Of a stretch of DNA of 37,098 nucleotides, positions 27,884-34,744 are shown in pieces. The notes under the pieces were generated by a model. It made no database searches. It was not told the DNA's origin and saw only the letters and a list, made by a program, of their open reading frames with translations. Within the stretch, counting starts at the first letter, position 1. Each line of letters opens with the position of its first letter. The stretch lies in NCBI GenBank assembly GCA_019419625.1, contig DXZO01000050.1, positions 1 through 37,098 on the forward strand, given 5' to 3'. A program made the translations under genes and the position numbers. Source of the DNA: Collinsella sp. Its GTDB lineage: Bacteria > Actinomycetota > Coriobacteriia > Coriobacteriales > Coriobacteriaceae.

Positions 27884-28600
27884 ATGGCAGACGCAGAGAG
27901 CAACCTCGTTCCCTCCGAAGCAGCCGACCAGGTCGAGGTCGCGCTCGAGGCGCAGGCAGCAGCCGACGACGGCATCCTGTACCTCAACGAGTATCAGTAC
28001 GAAAACGACCTCGTCACCGACTTTGCGCGCCTGGTCGCCTCGCCCAGGCGCCGTGGCTCCCTGTACGTCGCCGCCGCGATTGCCGCGCTCATCGGCATCG
28101 GCATGCTGGTGGCCGGCGGCAGCTGGATCAAGTTCGGCGTCGTGCTGATCGTGTTCGGCGCCTTTTTGGCCTGGTGGAGCAAGAACCTGCACCACACGCT
28201 CGCCCGCGACTTTATCGACGCCGTCGAGGCCGACGAGTCCATGGGTGGCCGCTATCGCCGCGTCGCCGCCAACGAGGACGGCCTGATGGTTTGGGGCAAG
28301 AGCGGCAAGTCGCAGTTCTTCCCGTTTGAGAAGCTCGACCACGTGCTCGACGGCGAGCGCATCTTTGTGGCTATGTTCGCCGACCAGGGCGTGACGATCC
28401 CCAAGGACACCTTTGTTCGCGGCGATGCCGAGCAGTTTGGCCCCTTCCTCAAGGCGCGCATCAACAAAAAACTCCGCATCGAGACCAAACGCAAGAAGAT
28501 GAAGGCCGAGAAGGCCGCCGCCGAGGCCAAGCAGGGCGACAAGCCCCAGGAGACCAAAGGCAAGCAGCGCAAGCAGAAGAAGAACAAGAAGAAGCGGTAG
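27884..28600 (+). CDS. YcxB-like two-span membrane protein
   Basis: A 238-residue protein. An acidic N-terminus is followed by a strand-rich stretch, two closely spaced membrane segments (about 59-78 and 81-99), a cytoplasmic domain with MVWGKSGKSQFFPFEKLD and IPKDTF, and a very Lys-rich tail ending in KKNKKKR. The pattern of two helices followed by a strand-rich domain ending in a 'FVP/IPK' element resembles the YcxB-like protein family of unknown function; the call is by overall resemblance. ATG at 27884 with AGGAG about ten bases upstream. Transcribed divergently from dnaX. The basic tail suggests contact with nucleic acid or acidic lipids, but this is only inference. Confidence 0.65.
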   Translation: MADAESNLVPSEAADQVEVALEAQAAADDGILYLNEYQYENDLVTDFARLVASPRRRGSLYVAAAIAALIGIGMLVAGGSWIKFGVVLIVFGAFLAWWSKNLHHTLARDFIDAVEADESMGGRYRRVAANEDGLMVWGKSGKSQFFPFEKLDHVLDGERIFVAMFADQGVTIPKDTFVRGDAEQFGPFLKARINKKLRIETKRKKMKAEKAAAEAKQGDKPQETKGKQRKQKKNKKKR

Positions 28601-28628
28601 GCCGGCCGACACCGAAGGCGCCTCGTCC

Positions 28629-28668
28629 CGCGCCCGATTCCGGGCCGGGGCGCCTGGAATCGGGCGCG
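28629..28668. terminator. GC-rich hairpin between convergent genes
   Basis: Perfect thirteen-base arms (28629-28641 and 28656-28668) with a fourteen-base GC-rich loop lie between the ends of the YcxB-like gene and the exported-protein gene, which face each other. No T-run follows on either strand, so it may stop transcripts from both sides inefficiently or protect their 3' ends. Confidence 0.45.
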
Positions 28669-28693
28669 CGTACCGCCGATGGACCCGTTTTGC

Positions 28694-29365
28694 CTAACTC
28701 TCGAACTGCTTCACTTCAAACCTTAAGAGCCTTCGCTCCGGCAGATCGGTCATCTTCATCGTGTAAGTCCCGGGAAATGCTTTCTCAAAACGAACGGTCT
28801 CGTAACCTTCGAAATAGTCGTTGGTGTTTTGCATCATGAATGGGACGAGCAACTCGTTCTCCGCCCCAACCTGTACAGCAAACGCAGCAGAACCGCCCAG
28901 GACCGGCATTGCCTGCGTTATCAGATCGGTATTGACCACAAAGTCATAGTTTGGCGCGTGCTCCGGTACCAAATGCCAAGCATACGTCTTGATGCCGCCT
29001 TCGACATTGTCCTTATTCCTGACACGCATCTTTACGGCGATAACACATGTGGTGTCGGCGTCCTTCAATTTCGTTTTCGTATCCACGATGCCATATTTTG
29101 AATAATCATCATGCGCACGCTTGAGATACTCGCGCGGCGTGAGCAGCTCCGCCCCGTCTATACAAAACGAATACCCGTCAGTCGCCACATCCTTCGACCC
29201 CAGAAACGCCCCATCCATCGAGAGCCATTCGCCCTCTGCATAGTATTTCTCAGGAATGACCGTCCGGTTCCCGTTAACGACGCTCACCCTCATGCCCGCA
29301 AGGCCAGTAACAGCACAGCCGAAAAGCGCGAGCGCCGACCTTCTCGTCCACAGGGCCTTCTTCAT
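28694..29365 (-). CDS. Exported protein of the ABC cassette, lipoprotein-like
   Basis: A 223-residue protein with an export signal: MKKALWTRRSALALFGC has basic residues, a twin-Arg pair followed by hydrophobic residues, and a Cys17 in LFGC that could serve as a lipidation site. It may be a lipoprotein or simply an N-terminally anchored protein; a Tat route is possible but the motif is imperfect. The mature part is beta-rich with SFCIDGAELLTPREYLKRA and KTYAWHLVPEH. It may belong to the DUF5027-type lipoproteins, but I am not sure. ATG at 29365 is five bases past the ATPase stop, so it is the last gene of the cassette. In such loci a surface lipoprotein is often an immunity or accessory factor; that is inference. 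Confidence 0.65.
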   Translation of the reverse strand: MKKALWTRRSALALFGCAVTGLAGMRVSVVNGNRTVIPEKYYAEGEWLSMDGAFLGSKDVATDGYSFCIDGAELLTPREYLKRAHDDYSKYGIVDTKTKLKDADTTCVIAVKMRVRNKDNVEGGIKTYAWHLVPEHAPNYDFVVNTDLITQAMPVLGGSAAFAVQVGAENELLVPFMMQNTNDYFEGYETVRFEKAFPGTYTMKMTDLPERRLLRFEVKQFES

Positions 29366-29370
29366 CGCGC

Positions 29371-30015
29371 TCACGACCTTTCCCGAACGTTCACAACGGC
29401 GCCATCGCGCATGCAATAAACTCTATCGGCAAGCTCCGCGAGCACCTCTCCGTCATGGCTGGACAGAATAACCTCGCGACCCGTTGAGGCCGCCATCGCC
29501 ACAACGCGCTTGAGCATTCCAACGCCCGCTTCGTCGAGGGCATTTGTTGGCTCATCGAGAACAAGTAGCTTCGGCTTTTCCATAATTGCCGCAGCTATCC
29601 CCAGACGCTGCTTCATCCCAAGCGAATATGCTCGGAACTTCTTTTTTTCGTCTGCATCGAGCCCCACGAGCCGCAGGGCAGAGCGAATGTCCTCGGGAGT
29701 GGCAACGCCCTTGATCTGAGCGATGAGCTCCAGATTGTCGTAGCCAGACAGATATCCCAAAAAGGAAGGCGCCTCGATCAACATCCCCAGACTCGGCGGG
29801 AACGAGATGTCCGCCCCAAGCCTTTGGCCATCGATAGAGATTTCGCCTTCGGTAGGCTTGATCAATCCGCAGACCGCTCGCATAAGCATGGTCTTACCCG
29901 AACCGTTTATCCCCTGAAGCCCAACCACAGTCCCAGGGTCAACCTCGATGGACACGTTGCGCAGAACATCGTTTTTGCCCATGCGCTTCGATACGTCCCT
30001 AACGATCACGCTCAT
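29371..30015 (-). CDS. ABC transporter ATP-binding subunit
   Basis: A 214-residue ABC ATPase of the CcmA/BcrA-like type used with separate membrane subunits. Walker A is GINGSGKT (35-42), the signature reads SLGMKQR (131-137, the usual form in antibiotic/bacteriocin immunity exporters), Walker B is LLVLDEPT (150-157), and the switch His is in SSHD. The ATG at 30015 overlaps the permease stop as ATGA and follows AAGGGGG; the long upstream extension in this frame overlaps the permease gene and is rejected. It powers the two permeases encoded just upstream. Short length without a C-terminal extension is typical of peptide or lantibiotic immunity exporters. Confidence 0.92.
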   Translation of the reverse strand: MSVIVRDVSKRMGKNDVLRNVSIEVDPGTVVGLQGINGSGKTMLMRAVCGLIKPTEGEISIDGQRLGADISFPPSLGMLIEAPSFLGYLSGYDNLELIAQIKGVATPEDIRSALRLVGLDADEKKKFRAYSLGMKQRLGIAAAIMEKPKLLVLDEPTNALDEAGVGMLKRVVAMAASTGREVILSSHDGEVLAELADRVYCMRDGAVVNVRERS

Positions 30016-30848
30016 ATCTTGTCCCCCTTTTCTATAAGGTCGGCCCTTCGAAACCACAGTCCACCCAACGATAGGCATAACGACATAATCACAATTGAAA
30101 ACAAGACGCTCGAGCCCGTCGCGATTCCCTCTTTGACAATTCCGCCCCAGCGCAACAGCATTAGGGCGTTGCCTAACAGCACCCAATGCCGCGCAAATGC
30201 CGAACAGATCAGGGAGCTCATTAAAACCACAAACGAGACCGACGACCCAAGCACAAACCCGACCGCTGCCTGCGCAAACGCAAGCGCCTCGAAAGCAAGA
30301 AAGAGTCCTACGAAAAACGGCAGCGCATCTGCCTCGGCAGCTTTGAGAAACCACGGCGCCAAATTAGCCAGCTGAAGCGACTCGCCATGAATGACCGCGC
30401 TGAACGAGGAGCTCACCACCAAGCTCCAAATCACAACAGAGCAAACCACCACGAGCAGCGAAAATGCCGTTACCGCCGCCACCAAGATAAAACGCGAGAC
30501 CCACCAAAGGATTCTTGCCCGACATCGAACAAGCGCTTGCAAACCAAACCCGTGCAACGATTCGGTCGGATAATCGAGTGTTGTATAGAGAATAAGCAGA
30601 ATGAGAAAAAGCCATCCTAGCGGAGGCACAAACATGACCCCGGGCCTAGGCTCAAACGGAGCAGATCCGGCAAACACGAGCGCAAGATTATCCGCAAACC
30701 CCAAGGTATCCGTCCTGACCCCATACACAGAAGACAATCCGTAGGCGTATACCAAGTTCGCAACGGTCACTGCCGCGATCGCAATATAAGTAATGATGTT
30801 CTTCTTCAAAACGGTCCTCAGGTCCGCGGCGACCAGCCTAAACAGCAT
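30012..30848 (-). CDS. ABC transporter permease subunit 2
   Basis: A 278-residue membrane protein with about six hydrophobic segments and a positive N-terminus (MLFRLVAADLRTVLKKN), the layout of ABC-2-type permeases. A large non-cytoplasmic loop (about 43-75) follows the first segment. No sequence motif pins a substrate. Its ATG overlaps the stop of the first permease by one base (TGATG) and its stop overlaps the ATPase start. Two different permeases with one ATPase suggest a heterodimeric exporter or immunity pump. Confidence 0.8.
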   Translation of the reverse strand: MLFRLVAADLRTVLKKNIITYIAIAAVTVANLVYAYGLSSVYGVRTDTLGFADNLALVFAGSAPFEPRPGVMFVPPLGWLFLILLILYTTLDYPTESLHGFGLQALVRCRARILWWVSRFILVAAVTAFSLLVVVCSVVIWSLVVSSSFSAVIHGESLQLANLAPWFLKAAEADALPFFVGLFLAFEALAFAQAAVGFVLGSSVSFVVLMSSLICSAFARHWVLLGNALMLLRWGGIVKEGIATGSSVLFSIVIMSLCLSLGGLWFRRADLIEKGDKI

Positions 30849-31729
30849 CAGACCACCTCGCGCCTTTTTAAGAATCTCGCGGAAACCAAAGAAAAGACGA
30901 GCAACAAAGTGATTTCCGCAAACCCCGCTCGAATGTCGGGCCAGTTATTTAGCGATTCCGACCTGATGCTGTTAAGAATGTTGCAGTTAAAGCCAACGCA
31001 TGAAAGGACGCTAAAAATCCAATCGTTAACAAAGTGCCATGCAACCATAATCAGATATGGAACGACCATCGCCTTGATTCTGCTGCGAAACACAACCGAC
31101 AGACCGGTCACGGCCATGGATAGAACCCCCAGCGTCACCGCATCGAACAGCGTATAAACCAGCACGTATAACAGAGGCCGGGAATAAAACAAACCAGAAA
31201 AATAGCTATGCAGATAGAGCCCAACATAAATCGATTCATCGACCCGGGGGAGATACGCGGGAAACAGCATGGAGACAATCAGAAAGTTCACGAGTAGCGG
31301 AATAGCCGTGACCGCAAACGCAGAGAGGAAAGCAGACAGCATCTTCACGTTCACGTACGCATTTCTAGAAACACGCGTGCAGATCTGTGCCTCGTAACCG
31401 CTCAAACGCTCGGACAGGCATGACCACGACCCGGCCAACATGGCAAGCAACGGCAGCGCATAGAAAAACACCGACGCTAACAACGGCGCGTTCGCGCCCA
31501 CAACAATCCAGTTACCAAAGCTACTTTCACGCGTTTGGCCGAGGTATGTCTGAGACTGCAGACCAATGCCGTAGCCAAAAGATAGCAGCTGTTTGCGTTC
31601 AGTCTCGAGCGTCCACCACGCCTCGATGGCAGCTGCCATCGAAATTGCAGTTGCAACCATAAGGGTCAACGTAAATATAGGATTGCCAAATATCTTGGAC
31701 AGCTCGTGCCGTATTAGATTTCTATTCAA
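30848..31729 (-). CDS. ABC transporter permease subunit 1
   Basis: A 293-residue membrane protein with about six hydrophobic segments, N-terminus RNLIRHELSKIFGNPIF as in ABC-2 permeases anchored by a cytoplasmic amphipathic helix, and the region YEAQICTRVSRNAYVNVKML resembling the coupling stretch of such permeases. The start appears to be TTG at 31729, with GGAGG ten bases before it; the nearby ATG codons at 31736 and 31739 are in another frame. The start overlaps the end of the small secreted protein gene by eight bases, tying the two together in translation. Substrate unknown, plausibly the secreted protein or a related peptide. Confidence 0.78.
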   Translation of the reverse strand: MNRNLIRHELSKIFGNPIFTLTLMVATAISMAAAIEAWWTLETERKQLLSFGYGIGLQSQTYLGQTRESSFGNWIVVGANAPLLASVFFYALPLLAMLAGSWSCLSERLSGYEAQICTRVSRNAYVNVKMLSAFLSAFAVTAIPLLVNFLIVSMLFPAYLPRVDESIYVGLYLHSYFSGLFYSRPLLYVLVYTLFDAVTLGVLSMAVTGLSVVFRSRIKAMVVPYLIMVAWHFVNDWIFSVLSCVGFNCNILNSIRSESLNNWPDIRAGFAEITLLLVFSLVSARFLKRREVV

Positions 31730-32054
31730 ATGTCATCATCCTCCCATCGATGGGATGGAGCCGAGCGACAGTGCCCAGCCCCATCCCGATCACGCCAAGA
31801 ATGCAGACTGAAGATGAATCGTCTTTCTGGCGATAGCCAGTTGCGCTCGTGCCAGAACATTGAAAAGCGAAATCTCTATCTACGTTGTTCTTGCATGTGG
31901 CAATTCCGGCATCAGCGCTCTGCGAAATGCTAGAAACCTGGGAAGTGTCAAACTCCTCTTGAGCAAATGATGCAGCGGGCGCACCCATCGATAAGCCCGC
32001 AGCAATCGCCAACCCGACTCCGATTCGAGCAATAGCGCTCCTTGGCTTAATCAT
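31722..32054 (-). CDS. Small secreted cysteine-containing protein (bacteriocin-like?)
   Basis: A 110-residue protein with a clear Sec signal peptide: basic MIKPRSAIAR, a hydrophobic core, and a cleavage site after ASFA (residue 31). The mature form would have about 79 residues, with cysteines at 54, 66 and 84. The segment QCSGTSATGYRQKDDSSSV recalls small secreted proteins that accompany two-permease ABC transporters in Gram-positive bacteria (lactococcin 972-like or DUF2712-like loci), but I cannot assign a family. After this segment the sequence becomes unlike a mature exported domain, so it may be truncated or frameshifted. ATG at 32054 follows GGAG with six bases. It is first in the transporter operon and overlaps the permease gene. 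Confidence 0.65.
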   Translation of the reverse strand: MIKPRSAIARIGVGLAIAAGLSMGAPAASFAQEEFDTSQVSSISQSADAGIATCKNNVDRDFAFQCSGTSATGYRQKDDSSSVCILGVIGMGLGTVARLHPIDGRMMTFE

Positions 32055-32083
32055 GGCCTTCTCCAATCAAAAGCGGTTAACAA

Positions 32084-32095
32084 TGCGTCGACGCA
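32084..32095. promoter_or_regulatory. Palindrome TGCGTCGACGCA upstream of the secreted protein gene
   Basis: A perfect twelve-base palindrome about 30 bases before the ATG of the secreted protein, inside the only stretch that can hold that operon's promoter (between the regulator's terminator and the gene). It could be an operator for the adjacent regulator; chance occurrence in GC-rich DNA cannot be excluded. Confidence 0.35.
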
Positions 32096-32118
32096 CGGCA
32101 ACCTTTGCATGAATAGAG

Positions 32119-32168
32119 AAAAATGTCTGTAAACACCCGCTATTGAGTTGATCGCTCAGGTGTTTACA
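32119..32168 (-). terminator. Terminator of the tandem LuxR-type regulator gene
   Basis: On the minus strand TGTAAACACC plus TGAG pair with CTCA and GGTGTTTACA across a short loop, with a six-base bulge on one side (arms 32159-32168/32155-32158 and 32144-32147/32128-32137). GACATTTTTC follows. The stem includes the regulator's TAA stop. It makes the regulator and the transporter cassette separate transcripts. Confidence 0.8.
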
Positions 32169-34305
32169 CGTTATCTACCTGCGATAACAATGAAATAAGC
32201 TCCGCTTTATTCTTGATCCTCAACTGGCGGTAAGATGCAGACCGCAGTGCTTGCACCGTAGATACGGCGTAACCGACATCCTCCGCAATAGTCTTTGTCG
32301 TTGCGCCCTCTGCCGTCATCAGCAAGATTTGCGACTGAACATCGGAAAGGGAGCGCGACGTAAGCAGAGCCAGTTGGCGCACGCGAGCCGTTTCGGTGGA
32401 CCCGTTCGCGCGGTACTCCAAGACAGCCTTCTCGTCCTCAACCGAGCGGGCGAGCGCGATGTGCGTGACGAACATGGGCACAGACCAGCAGACGATCACC
32501 GTTGCCACGACGACATTGACAGCCGAACTTTGCCCCAGTAACGACGCAAGGAACAACGGCTCGAAAACCATCAGATCCTGCGACATGTTGAGCAAGACAA
32601 CCCAGACGGGAGCCGTCGCCCCAAAGCAGAGCATCCATACCCCAAGTGTTTTGCGCTGCGGACAGCTTCGCAGCACTATATATGTGAGCAGCATCCCCGT
32701 CAGTACCGCAAGTCCATGAATTCGCCCCCTAGTGGCTGCATAGATTAAAACAGCCACACCTATCGAAACCAATGGCGCGATAGCCCGAGTATGGGCATGG
32801 GCCTTAAACGGGCGCAGCCTAACGGCGAGCGAAGCCATAGACGCTATGCCGCAAAACAGGACCGGCACAGCCATCAACGGATCGCGCATGCACCTCCATG
32901 CCGCGATATAGACAAAAGACCACTCCACAGCAGACAGTATCGCCCATACGCACGGGCTTCCGAGTCCAATCGCCTCATCTGCTCTATCCAGATCGTCCCC
33001 GCGATTCGTTTTTCCACCCGCGCTACACAGCGACAGAAGCAGCCCGAGACCCAATGTATAGCTTGCAAGAGAAAAAGCGATTGCATGCGTAACACCGGAA
33101 CCCCAATCGCTATCCGCCATTACCAAGGGACCCGCCGCAAGGAGAATAAAAAATGACGTGAGCAGGTATCGAAACAGCCGGCGCGCCCGAGCTGATGCCA
33201 CCATATCGTCAGCATGCCGCTGCGGCAGCTCATGCCCTACAGTATCGCCCTCACCCGCAAACAACGCCACGAGCTCGCGCGAGCCCGCAACCGACGCCTT
33301 CCCGTATGCTCGGTGAAGCGTTGTTCGCACCGTCGATGGCTTCGTACCCGTCTCCCTGGCAATCTCCGCCGGCGTTTTCCCTTTGAGCAGCAGCCGAACA
33401 AACTGCTCTTCTCGAGGCGACAGGGCAGGGGAAAACACCCCCGCATCGAATGGGTCGGACGTGCGAGGGGTATCCGAATTGTTGTCCCGTTTCCCCCTTA
33501 GCAACGTGCACACGAAGACAGCAACAGTAATAGCCGATCCCATCGCCAGCAATGCAATGATCGTGGCATCGTTTGCGAAGTATGCCACCTCAACAGCCGG
33601 AACAAGGCCAATAGGAACTGCTACGAGCACAGAACGGGCAAACACGTCGCTCTGTCCCCGACCAAAGGTACGGGGACAGCAAAGCAGCGGGGCCACAGCC
33701 AACATGAGATCGACCAGAGGAATTAAAAGCACTAGACCAATTGATGCGGCCGTTACAGGGGACATCCCCCATGGCTCGGGAACGACTCTCCATGAAACTC
33801 GACAGCAAAACAGCAGGCAAGACAGGACGGCTATTGTTTCTGTAAAAAACGCGTTCTGCGGGTGACGGGCCTCTCTTTCGTCAGTCCGCGTCGCCCTCCG
33901 CGTCAAAGGAAAACCCGCCGTATCCCAAATTACATATGAGAGGAGCAGCGACCCAGCAAAGCACGAGACGCACGAAACGCCATGCAACAGCCAGATCGGC
34001 GCAAACACGAATGGGATAGAATCTCCGCGAGCATAGAAAACTAGGTCGGACCATTCGGGAACCGTTGCAATAACACCGAGGAAAACACCGATAGCACCGA
34101 GATGCCTCGGCCGTCTCATTTCTCTCCCTTTGCATAGCGCAGCACCATGAACAAACGCCGCAAGGCATGCGCCAAGGATAACGAGCCAGGTCATCGCACC
34201 TGATGCCAGGCCGATTGAAGATGAAAACCGGTGATAAGGAGTGACCGCCATTACGACAAGCGCAATGGCGCAGGCGGATGTATCAGAACGGCGGGAAAAG
34301 AGCAT
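32164..34305 (-). CDS. Membrane regulator with two LuxR-type HTH domains in tandem
   Basis: A 713-residue protein built as membrane block, helix-turn-helix, membrane block, helix-turn-helix. The first eight or so membrane segments (about 10-270) are followed by a LuxR-type HTH (about 295-350: LSPREEQFVRLLLKGKTP, EIARETGTKPSTVRTTLHRA). Eight or nine further segments (about 380-620) lead to a second HTH at the C-terminus (about 648-706: SLSDVQSQILLMTAEGAT, IAEDVGYAVSTVQALRS). Coriobacteriia have many membrane LuxR regulators with a single block of 10-12 spans and one C-terminal HTH; two units in one chain is unusual. ATG at 34305 is chosen for GGAGG just upstream; ATG at 34326 is the alternative. 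It lies upstream of the secreted protein/ABC cassette and may control it. Confidence 0.8.
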   Translation of the reverse strand: MLFSRRSDTSACAIALVVMAVTPYHRFSSSIGLASGAMTWLVILGACLAAFVHGAALCKGREMRRPRHLGAIGVFLGVIATVPEWSDLVFYARGDSIPFVFAPIWLLHGVSCVSCFAGSLLLSYVIWDTAGFPLTRRATRTDEREARHPQNAFFTETIAVLSCLLFCCRVSWRVVPEPWGMSPVTAASIGLVLLIPLVDLMLAVAPLLCCPRTFGRGQSDVFARSVLVAVPIGLVPAVEVAYFANDATIIALLAMGSAITVAVFVCTLLRGKRDNNSDTPRTSDPFDAGVFSPALSPREEQFVRLLLKGKTPAEIARETGTKPSTVRTTLHRAYGKASVAGSRELVALFAGEGDTVGHELPQRHADDMVASARARRLFRYLLTSFFILLAAGPLVMADSDWGSGVTHAIAFSLASYTLGLGLLLSLCSAGGKTNRGDDLDRADEAIGLGSPCVWAILSAVEWSFVYIAAWRCMRDPLMAVPVLFCGIASMASLAVRLRPFKAHAHTRAIAPLVSIGVAVLIYAATRGRIHGLAVLTGMLLTYIVLRSCPQRKTLGVWMLCFGATAPVWVVLLNMSQDLMVFEPLFLASLLGQSSAVNVVVATVIVCWSVPMFVTHIALARSVEDEKAVLEYRANGSTETARVRQLALLTSRSLSDVQSQILLMTAEGATTKTIAEDVGYAVSTVQALRSASYRQLRIKNKAELISLLSQVDNV

Positions 34306-34636
34306 ATGGCCTCCATAGCGTGTCATTATATCGCTCGGACTGCTCGTTTATCTCCGCGCCCACACCAGCCAGCATCAACGATTCAGGCGAACTCCAATCC
34401 GAGCCAGATCACGGTCCAGCTTTTGTCCGCAGTCCCCGCATCAAAGCGGGATGCGCTTTCCTTTTGAGCGCTGATCTGGAAATTGCATCCCATTCTGGGC
34501 CAATATTCTGGGACACAGTTTCCGCAGCCTTCCCCATCCGGAAAACGCATCCCACAATTTGACCGAAAACTGGGGCGCGCTTTCCGTATGCGTTGAGACG
34601 AGGGCCAAGTCAGATAGGCCACCTCGCCCCGCTACC
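34306..34636. other. Divergent intergenic region with a repeat cluster
   Basis: About 440 bases separate the regulator and the second kinase. It includes the five-copy 14-base motif cluster, the regulator's promoter region on the minus side and a promoter-like pair for the kinase on the right. Two overlapping minus-strand frames of 67-79 codons cross the repeats; they lack ribosome binding sites and are probably not genes, though one could represent a decayed gene end carried by the repeat. Confidence 0.45.
34448..34585. repeat. Five copies of a 14-base motif GGGRYRCRNTTTCC
   Basis: Copies, written as GGG-six-TTTCC: plus at 34448-34461 (GGGATGCGCTTTCC), minus at 34478-34491 (GGGATGCAATTTCC), plus at 34510-34523 (GGGACACAGTTTCC), minus at 34540-34553 (GGGATGCGTTTTCC), plus at 34572-34585 (GGGGCGCGCTTTCC). 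Orientation alternates strictly and the copies are 30, 32, 30 and 32 bases apart, about three helical turns. The cluster lies between two divergent regulatory genes. Confidence 0.7.
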
Positions 34637-34664
34637 TTCACCATGCACCCGAGCGTGCTACACT
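34637..34664 (+). promoter_or_regulatory. Probable promoter of the second kinase gene
   Basis: TTCACC (34637-34642) and TACACT (34659-34664) are separated by 16 bases, each matching its consensus at about four of six positions. The distance to the ATG at 34745 is 80 bases. Confidence 0.4.
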
Positions 34665-34744
34665 AGCAGCATCTATGCCACCGCGAATGGCTCGGCCCCA
34701 CGCCCGCCGCTCGCAAACGAACTTTAAACGCACGAGGGTTGGCC

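Noticed and set aside
34448..34585. The five 14-base repeats as a CRISPR array
   Set aside because: The units are too short, alternate in orientation and have degenerate centres; no cas genes are present.
34383..34644. Two overlapping minus frames across the 14-base repeats
   Set aside because: No ribosome binding site and the translation is dominated by the repeats; at best a decayed gene end carried by a repeat.
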